A program made the translations under genes and the position numbers. From Gammaproteobacteria bacterium (lineage in GTDB: Bacteria > Pseudomonadota > Gammaproteobacteria > Steroidobacterales > JABDKV01), in NCBI GenBank assembly GCA_013003425.1, contig JABDJB010000078.1, positions 62,001 to 126,000 on the forward strand: a stretch of 64,000 nt of DNA, in the 5' to 3' direction. Below the pieces are notes generated by a model, which was not told the origin of the DNA, did not search any database, and saw only the letters and a program-made list of their open reading frames with translations. Shown here piece by piece: positions 1-9,040 of this stretch. Position 1 is the stretch's first letter, and the number at the start of each line of letters is the position of its first letter.

Positions 1-876
1 GTTTAGCTCCGGCGTGACACCGAGCAGCTCAAGATTTGCGGACCAATAGGACTCTACCGTGCCGACATCCCGCCAGTAAGCACGTTGGCCGGTTTCCGGA
101 TCGCGGAATGGAAAGGCTGCGACGTGATAGTGGTCAATACAGGACGGAATGATGTCCTTGCCAAAGTCATGACTGGAATCGCCATCATCAGCATCACTGG
201 CCAGCAGCTCACACAGCAGCCCTGTCTCGAACACGTAAATACCCATCGAGGCCATCGCATGGGTGGTGCTGCCCGGCAATGGCTGCGGCTCAGCCGGCTT
301 CTCCTGGAATGCCGTAACGCGGTTTTGCCCGTCGGTCTGCATCACCCCGAAACCCTTGGCATCCTCCAGTGGCACCTCGATGCACCCGACAGTGATGTCG
401 GCACCTGTTTCGGCATGAAATGCCAGCAGATTACCGTAGTCCATTTTGTAGATGTGGTCGCCACCGAGTATCAAAACGTAGCGCGGGTTATGACGGCGGA
501 TTATGTCGATATTCTGGTAGATAGCATCAGCCGTGCCGGCATACCAGCCAGTGTGCAGATGCTGCATGGCGGGCAACAACTCGACAAACTCATTGAGCTC
601 TGCACGCAGGAAGCCCCAGCCCTGTTGAATGTGCCGGATCAGCGAGTACGCCTTGTACTGGCTGAGCACGCCAATCCGCCGCAGGTCAGAGTTGATGCAG
701 TTGGACAGGGGAAAATCGATTATGCGGAATTTGCCACCAAAGGGCATTGAAGGCTTTGCCCGCCAGCGCGTCAGGTCCAGCAGTCGGGTGCCACCACCGC
801 CGGCAAGGATCAGTGCCAGCGTGTCCTTCGTCAGACGGCTAACAAACCTGGGTGTTTGTCTCGCGGGGGTACTCAT
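1..876 (-). CDS. glgC: Glucose-1-phosphate adenylyltransferase (ADP-glucose pyrophosphorylase), 3' part outside window
   Basis: Makes ADP-glucose from glucose-1-phosphate and ATP, the first committed step of glycogen synthesis, in the cytosol. About 292 N-terminal residues are visible; the C-terminal part lies beyond base 1. Reading the minus strand gives MSTPARQTPRF, then the nucleotide-binding loop ALILAGGGGTRL at about residues 22-33, followed by RAKPSMPFGGKFRIIDFPLS, typical of bacterial GlgC. The later segments GGDHIYKMDY, VGCIEVP and FQEKPAEP also fit. The ATG at 874-876 follows GGAG about six bases upstream. It diverges from glgA across a 155-base gap. The usual GGRGTRL loop reads GGGGTRL here, a tolerated position in other nucleotidyltransferases. 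Incomplete only because the window ends. Confidence 0.95.
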   Translation of the reverse strand, partial: MSTPARQTPRFVSRLTKDTLALILAGGGGTRLLDLTRWRAKPSMPFGGKFRIIDFPLSNCINSDLRRIGVLSQYKAYSLIRHIQQGWGFLRAELNEFVELLPAMQHLHTGWYAGTADAIYQNIDIIRRHNPRYVLILGGDHIYKMDYGNLLAFHAETGADITVGCIEVPLEDAKGFGVMQTDGQNRVTAFQEKPAEPQPLPGSTTHAMASMGIYVFETGLLCELLASDADDGDSSHDFGKDIIPSCIDHYHVAAFPFRDPETGQRAYWRDVGTVESYWSANLELLGVTPELN

Positions 877-924
877 CAATTACTCCATTCCAGACTTAAA
901 GTCGGCGTAGCGCGTTACCCCGGT

Positions 925-953
925 TTGACACGGCCGGCAACAAACAAGACCAT
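925..953 (+). promoter_or_regulatory. Candidate sigma-70 promoter in the glgC/glgA divergent gap
   Basis: A perfect TTGACA (925-930) is followed after 17 bases by GACCAT, a poor -10 match. It would give a leader of about 70 bases before glgA. The rest of the 155-base gap (877-1031) shows a TATAGT at 999-1004 with no matching -35, and no repeat. Weak evidence, offered only as the best candidate. Confidence 0.3.
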
Positions 954-1031
954 TGTTGCGCCCGCGGGCAGTTCCCTGCGCCGGTTAAACGTCGTCTTTA
1001 TAGTACCGGGTGGCGCTAGCGAAGCAAGAAA

Positions 1032-2501
1032 ATGCGAATTTGCCTGATAAGTTCGGAATTTACCCCCTTTGCCAAGACCGGCGGGTTGGGTGATGCCGTT
1101 GCCGCGCTTTCGTCGCGGCTCTATCGCAATGGCCACGATGTCCGCGTTTTCATGCCGCTGTACAACAGCATCAGCGAACGACGCGATGCAATCGTACCGG
1201 TCGATTTCCTGCAGGATCTCGAAATCCAGGTCGGCGACGGCGGGCTCGGGTTTTCGGTACATACCGGACCACAACAGGACGACATGTGGCTGTATTTTAT
1301 CAACTGCCCCGCCCTCTACGGGCGGACGGACCTTTATACCGCTGACGAGGATGAATTCCTGCGCTTCGTCATGCTTTCACGAGGAGCGCTGGAGTGCTGC
1401 CAGCGCATGGCGTGGTCGCCGGAGCTTGTCGTATGCAACGACTGGCAAGCCGCGCTGACGCCTCTGTATCTCAAGTCGGTCTATGCGTGGGACAGTCTGT
1501 TTGCCGCCACCAGCAGCGTGGTCAGTATTCACAATATCGGTTACCAGGGTGTTTTTGGCAGCCACATACTCGAACCTGCCGGCCTGGCCGATCATCAGCA
1601 TCTGCTTGACCAGAATGAACTGGCGCAGGGAAGAATCAACTTCCTGCAAACGGGAATCCTGCATGCCGACAAGATCACGACCGTCAGCCCTACCTATGCC
1701 GGTGAAATCTGTACACCCGAATACGGCATGGGTCTGGAACACCTTTTGCAGCAGCGTCGGGAGGATTTACACGGCATTCTCAATGGTGTGGATTACGACA
1801 TCTGGGACCCGGGCCACGACACCCTGATCCCGCATCCTTACAACGCCAGCAATCTGCAGGGCAAGAACCAGAACAAGACAGCACTGCAAAACCGGTTTGG
1901 TCTCACACCTGATCCGGCCGCTCCCCTGATTGGCATCGTATCGCGACTGGCCAGCCAGAAGGGTTTCGAGCTTGCTTACAATGTACTTCCCGACTTGCTG
2001 CGTGACGGCCGAATCCAGCTGGCGGTGCTGGGCAGCGGTGAATACCGGTACGAAGAGTTTTTCTCCTGGCTGGCACAGGAATTTCCCGAGCGCGCCGGAT
2101 TCTGGCGTGGCTTCAGCAATCCGCTGGCTCATCTGATCGAAGCGGGCAGCGACATGTTCCTTATGCCGTCGCTGTACGAGCCTTGCGGTTTAAACCAGAT
2201 GTACAGCCTGCGTTACGGAACGGTGCCGGTGGTGCGCAGGACCGGAGGACTTGCCGATACCGTGATCCCGCATACCGCGGCAGGCGGCAACGGCATTGTA
2301 TTCGACCATGCGGACGAAGCGGGCTTACGCTGGGCGCTGGAAACTGCTCTGGAGATGTACGCAACACCGGCGCACTGGCGCAAACTGATGGTCAATGGAA
2401 TGCGGCAGGATTTTTCGTGGGAGCGACAGGTGCTGCTGTACGAAGAACTGTTTTCCAGCCTGCTGCCAGAACCCGAACCCGATGATCAGGCGGCCGGCTG
2501 A
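1032..2501 (+). CDS. glgA: Glycogen synthase (ADP-glucose-dependent)
   Basis: Transfers glucose from ADP-glucose to the non-reducing end of alpha-1,4-glucan (GT5 family). The 489 residues match the usual length of about 480. The N-terminal KTGGLGDAV motif (residues 15-23) binds ADP-glucose. The C-terminal half carries the second Rossmann domain, with GIVSRLASQKGFEL and the acidic site EPCGLNQMYSLRYG followed by RRTGGLADTV. It is the only glg gene here on the plus strand, diverging from glgC and meeting malQ tail to tail with a 16-base overlap of the two coding ends. No strong ribosome binding site is seen before the ATG, but the start fits the family. Confidence 0.97.
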   Translation: MRICLISSEFTPFAKTGGLGDAVAALSSRLYRNGHDVRVFMPLYNSISERRDAIVPVDFLQDLEIQVGDGGLGFSVHTGPQQDDMWLYFINCPALYGRTDLYTADEDEFLRFVMLSRGALECCQRMAWSPELVVCNDWQAALTPLYLKSVYAWDSLFAATSSVVSIHNIGYQGVFGSHILEPAGLADHQHLLDQNELAQGRINFLQTGILHADKITTVSPTYAGEICTPEYGMGLEHLLQQRREDLHGILNGVDYDIWDPGHDTLIPHPYNASNLQGKNQNKTALQNRFGLTPDPAAPLIGIVSRLASQKGFELAYNVLPDLLRDGRIQLAVLGSGEYRYEEFFSWLAQEFPERAGFWRGFSNPLAHLIEAGSDMFLMPSLYEPCGLNQMYSLRYGTVPVVRRTGGLADTVIPHTAAGGNGIVFDHADEAGLRWALETALEMYATPAHWRKLMVNGMRQDFSWERQVLLYEELFSSLLPEPEPDDQAAG

Positions 2502-4687
2502 GCCGAAGTCTGGCTTCGTTCCTCGTTCAAGACCGTAAATAACTGCTGCGCAGCAGGATGCTCCAGCATGCTGTCGATGTCCTGCGACAGCTTCCTCCGC
2601 CAGTTGTGATAGGTCGACGATGTTGTTCCGGGAATATTGACCGCTTCGGTCATTCCCAGCCAGTCCTCAGGCTGGCACATCACCATGGCAGCCCGGCTAC
2701 GCGCCAGGAAAGCGTGGATCGCGCACATCAGCTCGGTGTTCATATTGTCCGTTTCGTTTACAGCAAGTCCCTGCTGCCGCAGCGCCTGCACGATCGACGC
2801 CCGGTCGCGGCTGCGCCCGGCAACGGTGTGATTGGCTGTCTGCTCGTCCGGATACAGGCTCAGCTGCTGCCGCAGCCGAATATCAGACCCGTCCCAGAAA
2901 CTGTAAAGCGGCGGCAGATCATGGGTGCTGGCCGTTGCGACTGCCCGGCGCGGGTACGCGTGTGGCTCTGCAAAGGTGCCCGCCTGGTCCTTCTCGAACA
3001 TCAGAACACGATAGGAATAGACGCCGCTGGCCGGAAGTACATCGCGAATCTGCTCGGGAACGGTACCCAGGTCCTCGCCGATTACAAGGCAACGGGCTCG
3101 CTGGCTTTCCAGGGCCACGATCCCCAGCAGGTCCTCGAACGGGTAATAGACGTAAGCGCCCTCTGTCGCATCTGCGCCCGATGGCACCCACCACAGGCGT
3201 AACAGGCCCATCACGTGGTCGATGCGCAGCGCACCGCAATCACGCATGTTGTTACGGATCAGGTGTACGAACTCGGCATAGGATTGCTGTTCGAGGCGTT
3301 TTGGATGCAGTGGCGGCAGCCCCCAGTCCTGTCCTCGCAACGCGAGCGCGTCCGGTGGCGCACCAACGGTCGCATCAGCAATGTAAAGCCGCTGATTGGC
3401 CCAGGTTTCTGATCCGTCCGGCGAAACCCCGACCGCCAGGTCACGATAAAGCCCGATGGTCATACCCGCATCCAGCGCCGCGGCATGCGCCTCGGCAAGC
3501 TGGGCATCGGCTATCCATTGCAGGTATTGGTAAAAATCGATTACATCGCGATGCCGCAGGGCAAAACGCATCACCACATCCGAACACGGATCCTGGTAAT
3601 CCGCTGGCCAGTCGTGCCAGCCGGCTGAACCGCCGTTGCGCCGCGCGAAATGTGCATGCAGGGCATCAAACAGCGCATGTGTTTCCAGCGGTGGGCCTGC
3701 CTCTGTGACGAACTGCTGGAATTCGCGCGCGCGCGCCGTTGCCTGACGCAGGTGATTACTGCGGAAGTCCTCGTACAGTAAACGCAGTGCAGCCAGTTTC
3801 ACCTCGGTTACTGCCGCGTAATCAATGCGATCGGCATCACGCAGGTATTCGATTTGCGCACGGAATGCCGGATCGCGCACCAGTTGCTCGAGAGCGGCGC
3901 ACCCCGGTGCTTCCGGCACGCCGGGCACGTCGATGTACAGCACGTTCAGGAATGAACGGCTGGATGGACGGTAAGGACTGTAAGCTTCCGGGTGCGCCGG
4001 AAAAGCCGCATGCAGCGGATTCAGGCCGATCGCCTGCGCCCCTGCCCTGCCTGCTTTCCAGGCCAGCCGTTTGAGATCGCCAAAGTCACCGATACCCCAG
4101 TTGCGCCCGGAACGCAGGCTGTACAGCTGTACCGCGATACCCCACGCGTTTTCGCCGCCGGTAATTGCGGGCGGTTCATAACAGCGCGCGGGAACCACGA
4201 TAATCCTGCAAGTCCAGCCTTCGCTGCGCCCGGGGGCATGGATTACCAGTTCGTGATAACCCGGACCAAGATCGGCAGGCAGCGGTGATTCGCAACAAAC
4301 ATAGCGGGTGCCCTGAATGTCGCGTTGCCCCGCTTGCCCGAGCGTGTCCGGTTGCAGATGCCCGGTAAGCAAACGCCCGTCTTCGTACCACAGCCGCCAG
4401 TGCAGCCTGGTTTCGAGCTGCCGCTCGGTCATGCGCAGCGGAACAGCCCGTTTGCCATTCTCGCGCACGATGCAGACCGGTGGAATCAGCCGCTGCCAGC
4501 TGTCGTCTTCCAGTCCCAGAATTGCCGCGCTCTGGCTTTCCGCATCACGATCGTCGAAGCCCATCGCCGCAAGGATATGGCGGCATGACGATGCCGGCAC
4601 CGTACGATGCTCACCACGGAAATCGTAGTAACCGGTTTCCACACCCGCTTTCTGCGCGAGTTGATCGAGGGCTGGTGTGTCGCCCAT
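2486..4687 (-). CDS. malQ: 4-alpha-glucanotransferase (amylomaltase)
   Basis: GH77 disproportionating enzyme that moves maltodextrin segments between chains and releases glucose; here it probably recycles short glucans left by GlgP and GlgX. The family active site is visible: ALRIDHVMGL (nucleophile Asp), VIGEDLGTVP (acid/base Glu) and ASTHDLPP (third carboxylate). The N-terminal domain, with DFRGEHRTVPA, is the beta-sandwich extension of the E. coli-type enzyme. The start is set at MGDTPALDQ (733 residues) because AAGGAAG lies upstream at suitable spacing; the open frame extends 17 codons further. It is the last gene of the zwf-pgl-glgP-glgB-glgX-malQ series and overlaps the end of glgA. Confidence 0.95.
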   Translation of the reverse strand: MGDTPALDQLAQKAGVETGYYDFRGEHRTVPASSCRHILAAMGFDDRDAESQSAAILGLEDDSWQRLIPPVCIVRENGKRAVPLRMTERQLETRLHWRLWYEDGRLLTGHLQPDTLGQAGQRDIQGTRYVCCESPLPADLGPGYHELVIHAPGRSEGWTCRIIVVPARCYEPPAITGGENAWGIAVQLYSLRSGRNWGIGDFGDLKRLAWKAGRAGAQAIGLNPLHAAFPAHPEAYSPYRPSSRSFLNVLYIDVPGVPEAPGCAALEQLVRDPAFRAQIEYLRDADRIDYAAVTEVKLAALRLLYEDFRSNHLRQATARAREFQQFVTEAGPPLETHALFDALHAHFARRNGGSAGWHDWPADYQDPCSDVVMRFALRHRDVIDFYQYLQWIADAQLAEAHAAALDAGMTIGLYRDLAVGVSPDGSETWANQRLYIADATVGAPPDALALRGQDWGLPPLHPKRLEQQSYAEFVHLIRNNMRDCGALRIDHVMGLLRLWWVPSGADATEGAYVYYPFEDLLGIVALESQRARCLVIGEDLGTVPEQIRDVLPASGVYSYRVLMFEKDQAGTFAEPHAYPRRAVATASTHDLPPLYSFWDGSDIRLRQQLSLYPDEQTANHTVAGRSRDRASIVQALRQQGLAVNETDNMNTELMCAIHAFLARSRAAMVMCQPEDWLGMTEAVNIPGTTSSTYHNWRRKLSQDIDSMLEHPAAQQLFTVLNEERSQTSAQPAA

Positions 4688-4753
4688 TCGGTGGTCTTCC
4701 TTGCTGCGTGCCCGGGGCCGGTCCCGGGTGGCAGGCATTGTAGCAAAGGGCGC

Positions 4754-6838
4754 TCAGCCGTTCGGGCTGAGCAGCAAAACCACGCTGCGTGGTGACAGCC
4801 GGTAGCTCCCCTGCGGCTGCGCCGCTGCCGGCATGCTTTCGACAGCAACCTGCCATGGCCCGGTGCCCATGGGCATGTCAAAAACTGTGTCGGTATCGGC
4901 GCCATTGAACAGCAGCAACGCGTCATCCGCATCCAGCCGGTAGCGTGGGCTGATGGCGTCTGCCGCGAGATCTCCACGCAACAACATTGCAAAACAACGG
5001 TCAGCCTCGTCACGCCAGTCTGCCAGCTGCATCGGCATTCCGGAGCGGGTCAGCCACTGCACATCATGCACCGCCGCACCACCAGGAAAGGCACCAACCA
5101 GGAATTCGCGCCGGCGAAATACGGCGTGGTTGCGCCGCAAAGCGATCAGCCGGGCCACATACTGCGCCAGCGACCAATCGGCGTTTTCCCAGTCGAGCCA
5201 GCTGATTTCGTTATCCTGGCAGTAGGCGTTGTTATTACCGCGCTGGCTGCGACCCAGTTCATCACCGGCCAGCAACATTGGTATGCCCTGCGAAAACATC
5301 AGCGTCGCCAGCATTGCCCGCACATCACGCTGACGTTTCAGTAAAATCCCGGGATCGTCAGTTTCACCCTCGACACCATTGTTCCAGCTGTTGTTGTGCT
5401 GCTCGCCGTCGCGGTTATCTTCGCCGTTCGCCAGATTGTGTTTTTCTTCATAACTGACGGTATCGGCCAGCGTGAAACCGTCATGAGCGGCCACGTAGTT
5501 GATGCCCGCAACAGGTCCACGCCGGGAGAAAATATCGCTCGAGCCAGCCAGTCTCGAAGCCATTCGCCCGATAAGGTCCTGGTCGCCGCGCCAGTACTGC
5601 CGCACGGTGGCGCGATAGCGGTCATTCCACTCGCTCCAGCCCGGCGGGAACTGGCCCAGCCGGTAACCGGCGTGCCCCACATCCCAGGGCTCGGCAATCA
5701 GTTTCTTCTTCGACAAGACGGGATCCTGGTAAAGCGCCTGAAGGAATGGCGCGTGATAGTCATACTCGCCGTGCACGCGTGCCAGCGCCGGTGCCAGGTC
5801 GAAGCGAAAACCGTCGACGTGCAAAACCTCGGCCCAGAAGCGCAGGCTGTCCAGCACCAGCCGCAACACTGCGGGGTGGTGAGTATTGAGCGAGTTCCCA
5901 CAGCCGGAATTGTTGACATACGCTGACCGGTCATGCTGCCGCAGTGAATAATAGGCTGCATTGTCTATCCCGCGGAAACTATAGGTAGGCCCGCGCGCGC
6001 CCCCTTCGGCCGTGTGGTTGTAAACAACATCGACGAGCACTTCGATACCGGCATCGTGCATTGCACGAACCATGGACTGGAACTCGCCAATCGGGTCGCC
6101 ACAGGAATACGCCGCGTGCGGCGCGAAAAACGACAAAGGATTGTAGCCCCAGTGATTCGTCAGATTACGTTCGAGCAGGTGAGTTTCAGACACGAAACTG
6201 GCGCACGGCAGCAACTCGATGGCGGTGACGCCGAGCTGCTGCAGATACTCAATCACGACAGGCTGTGCCAGTCCAAGATAGGTCCCGCGTAGCTGCTCTG
6301 GCACCTGCGGGTGACGCGCAGTGAATCCACGTACGTGCAGCTCGTAAATAACGCTGTCCTGCAGCGGCACGGCGGGTGCTGAGACACCCTGCCAGTCAAA
6401 CTGGCTTTCGACTACGACCGCTTTTGGCATGACCGCCGCATTGTCGCGCGGGTCTGGTCGCCACGAGCGGGCATCGGGTTCGAAATCCATCAGCCGCTCG
6501 TCTGCCACAAGCGCGCCTTGCAGCTGCCGTGCGTACGGATCGATCAGCAGTTTGGCAGGATTGAAGCGATGCCCCTGCCCCGGCTCGTAAGCGCCGTGCA
6601 CCCGGTAACCGTAAACCAGGCCGGCCCCGGCGCCGGGCAAGAAGCCATGCCAGATGCCATTGTGGCATTCAGGCAAGGCATAACGGGTTTCCTCGTCGCC
6701 GGAAAAAACACACAACTCTACCTGCTCGGCGTTCTCCGACCACAGGGCGAAATTGACTCCGATTCCGCTGTCGTTCACGACACAATGAGCGCCGAGCGGC
6801 AGTGGCTGGCCCGGACCGATTTGGTTTGTGTAACTCAA
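4754..6838 (-). CDS. glgX: Glycogen debranching enzyme (isoamylase type)
   Basis: GH13 enzyme that removes the short alpha-1,6 branches left by glycogen phosphorylase. 694 residues. An N-terminal CBM48-like beta-sandwich (about residues 10-110) precedes the catalytic barrel, with DVVYNHTAEGG, DGFRFDLAPAL (nucleophile), LIAEPWDVG (acid/base) and AAHDGFTLADTV (third Asp). The start is TTG, and its codon overlaps the glgB stop as TTGA (6835-6838), implying translational coupling to GlgB. A gap of 66 bases separates it from malQ. The C-terminal domain is followed by no visible terminator. Confidence 0.95.
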   Translation of the reverse strand: MSYTNQIGPGQPLPLGAHCVVNDSGIGVNFALWSENAEQVELCVFSGDEETRYALPECHNGIWHGFLPGAGAGLVYGYRVHGAYEPGQGHRFNPAKLLIDPYARQLQGALVADERLMDFEPDARSWRPDPRDNAAVMPKAVVVESQFDWQGVSAPAVPLQDSVIYELHVRGFTARHPQVPEQLRGTYLGLAQPVVIEYLQQLGVTAIELLPCASFVSETHLLERNLTNHWGYNPLSFFAPHAAYSCGDPIGEFQSMVRAMHDAGIEVLVDVVYNHTAEGGARGPTYSFRGIDNAAYYSLRQHDRSAYVNNSGCGNSLNTHHPAVLRLVLDSLRFWAEVLHVDGFRFDLAPALARVHGEYDYHAPFLQALYQDPVLSKKKLIAEPWDVGHAGYRLGQFPPGWSEWNDRYRATVRQYWRGDQDLIGRMASRLAGSSDIFSRRGPVAGINYVAAHDGFTLADTVSYEEKHNLANGEDNRDGEQHNNSWNNGVEGETDDPGILLKRQRDVRAMLATLMFSQGIPMLLAGDELGRSQRGNNNAYCQDNEISWLDWENADWSLAQYVARLIALRRNHAVFRRREFLVGAFPGGAAVHDVQWLTRSGMPMQLADWRDEADRCFAMLLRGDLAADAISPRYRLDADDALLLFNGADTDTVFDMPMGTGPWQVAVESMPAAAQPQGSYRLSPRSVVLLLSPNG

Positions 6839-9036
6839 ACTGGCAGCCAGGCAGTGAAAGCAAGCGGTGGCAGGTCGAGCGCCAGTGAATGCTCGCGCCC
6901 GTGGCTTGATACGGGGCTGCTCGTGGCATGCGCCTGACTATTGCTGCCGCTGCCCCCGAACTCAGTCGCGTCACTGTCAAACAGCTTTTGCCATTGCCCT
7001 GCCTGCGGGACACCCACCCGATAGCCGGGTCGTGGCACTGGCGTGAAATTGAAAACGCACAGGATTGGCGGATTGCTGCCTGACGGGTCGCGGCGCAGAA
7101 ACGCGTAGACGCTGTTGTCAGCATCCTGGCACTCCACCCATTCAAAGCCATCATGCGTAGTATCGCCGACGAATAATTGCGGATGGTCGCGATAAAACCG
7201 GTTCAGTTCGCGACAATGAGACTGCAATTGCAGGTGGCCATCCTGTTCCAACAGGTGCCAGTCCAGCGACCGGTCCTCGCGCCACTCATCTATCTGACCG
7301 AACTCCTGACCCATAAACAACAGCTGCTTGCCAGGATGCGCAATCATAAAGCTGAGGTATAACCGCAGGTTTGCCCGCTGCTGCCACTCATCTCCCGGCA
7401 TTTTGCCCAGCAAGGACTGCTTGCCGTGCACCACTTCATCGTGGGAGATCGGCAGGATGAAGTTCTCCGACCAGGCATAGACCATGGCGAAGGTCAGCAG
7501 TGAGGCGTGATGCTTTCGGTGTATCGGGTCTTCAGCGATGAACCTCAGCGTGTCGTTCATCCAGCCCATGTTCCATTTGAAGTTGAAACCCAGGCCGCCG
7601 GCGTCGGGCGGGTTGGTTACGCCAGGAAATGCCGTCGATTCTTCGGCTATCGACAGGATGCCGGGGTAGTAGCGGAATATAGCCTGGTTGTACTGCTGCA
7701 GAAATTCGATGGCCTCGAGGTTTTCGCGGCCGCCGTACTGGTTCGGTATCCACTCGCCAGCCGGTCTGCTGTAATCGAGGTAGAGCATCGACGCAACAGC
7801 ATCCACGCGCAGCCCGTCGATATGATAGTACTCGAGCCAGAAAAGCGCATTCGCGACGAGAAAATTGCGCACTTCGTTGCGTCCGTAATTGAACACCTTT
7901 GTGCCCCACTCGACGTGCTCGCCGCGGCGCGGATCTGAATGCTCGTACAGATAGGTTCCATCGAAGCGGGCAAGTGCAAAGTCATCGCGCGGGAAATGCC
8001 CCGGTACCCAGTCCATTATCACGCCAATGTCGTTCTGGTGGCAGCGATCGATAAAGCGCATCAGCTCATGCGGAGAACCGAATCTCGAATTGGCGGCGTA
8101 ATAGCCCGTCACCTGGTAGCCCCACGAGAGATCCAGCGGATGCTCTGCCAGCCCCATCAGCTCAATGTGCGTGTATCCCAGGTCGCGCACATATGGAATA
8201 AGCCGGTCGCCAAGCTCGTTCCATGAGAAAAACTCGCTCCCATTCCGGCCCCATGACCCCGGATGTACCTCATAGATATTTACTGCTGCCTTCAGCGGAT
8301 CGGATTCTTCGCGCCGCGTAATCCAGTCCGCATCATCCCATTCATAGCCCTCCAGGTCGGTGACTATTGAACAGGTTCCCGGACGCACCTCCATACCGAA
8401 TCCGTACGGATCGCACTTGACGCGAATCTGGTTATCAAAACCCAGTATTTCAAATTTGTATTTCTCGCCGGCATCGACGCCCGGGACGAACAGCTCCCAG
8501 ACTCCGCTACTGTCGCGCGCATGCATTGCATGCCGGCGCCCGTCCCAGAAGTTGAAGTCTCCGACGATGCTGACCCGACGCGCTGTCGGCGCCCATACCG
8601 CAAACAGCGTGCCCTTCACGCCTTCGCGCTCGCACAGATGTGCTCCCATCTTCTTGTAGATATGGTGATGCTTGCCGGCACCAAACAGGTACAAATCGAG
8701 CTCGCCCAGCTCCGGTGCGAAGTAATAATGATCGTAGCGCTGCTCGGAGCGGCCATTCTTGTAGGTCAGTAGCAGCTGGTAGGGCCTAAGTGGCGGTGAC
8801 GGCTCGACCACCAGCTCGAAAAGCCCTGCCGGGTGCAGCCTGCGCGTTGGCAGTGGCTCACCATCTCCGTCCCAGACCACGCTGACGTCCTCGGCTTCGG
8901 GTTCGAAGATCCGGACTACCCAGCGCTGGTCATCTCCCGACCCAATTTCGTGAAAACCAAGCACAGACCTGGGATTGGCATGACTGCTGCTGACAATACG
9001 TTCAATATCATCGCTGCTGAGTTCCGGGCCGGTCAT
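6835..9036 (-). CDS. glgB: 1,4-alpha-glucan branching enzyme
   Basis: Cuts alpha-1,4 chains and rejoins them as alpha-1,6 branches (GH13). The 733 residues fit the E. coli length of 728. Domain order: N-terminal module (SSHANPRSVLGFHE), CBM48 (FAVWAPTARRVSIVGDFNFW), then the catalytic barrel with GLRVDAVASMLYLDYSR (nucleophile Asp), ILSIAEESTAFPGVT (acid/base Glu) and LPISHDEVVHGK, and a C-terminal all-beta domain. It begins four bases after the glgP stop and overlaps the glgX start by four bases, so it is firmly inside the glycogen operon. Confidence 0.97.
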   Translation of the reverse strand: MTGPELSSDDIERIVSSSHANPRSVLGFHEIGSGDDQRWVVRIFEPEAEDVSVVWDGDGEPLPTRRLHPAGLFELVVEPSPPLRPYQLLLTYKNGRSEQRYDHYYFAPELGELDLYLFGAGKHHHIYKKMGAHLCEREGVKGTLFAVWAPTARRVSIVGDFNFWDGRRHAMHARDSSGVWELFVPGVDAGEKYKFEILGFDNQIRVKCDPYGFGMEVRPGTCSIVTDLEGYEWDDADWITRREESDPLKAAVNIYEVHPGSWGRNGSEFFSWNELGDRLIPYVRDLGYTHIELMGLAEHPLDLSWGYQVTGYYAANSRFGSPHELMRFIDRCHQNDIGVIMDWVPGHFPRDDFALARFDGTYLYEHSDPRRGEHVEWGTKVFNYGRNEVRNFLVANALFWLEYYHIDGLRVDAVASMLYLDYSRPAGEWIPNQYGGRENLEAIEFLQQYNQAIFRYYPGILSIAEESTAFPGVTNPPDAGGLGFNFKWNMGWMNDTLRFIAEDPIHRKHHASLLTFAMVYAWSENFILPISHDEVVHGKQSLLGKMPGDEWQQRANLRLYLSFMIAHPGKQLLFMGQEFGQIDEWREDRSLDWHLLEQDGHLQLQSHCRELNRFYRDHPQLFVGDTTHDGFEWVECQDADNSVYAFLRRDPSGSNPPILCVFNFTPVPRPGYRVGVPQAGQWQKLFDSDATEFGGSGSNSQAHATSSPVSSHGREHSLALDLPPLAFTAWLPV

Positions 9037-9040
9037 CGTG

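Noticed and set aside
85-750. Long plus-strand frame of 221 codons opposite glgC
   Set aside because: It is antisense to a clear glgC reading frame and has no family features; the minus frame matches GlgC throughout.
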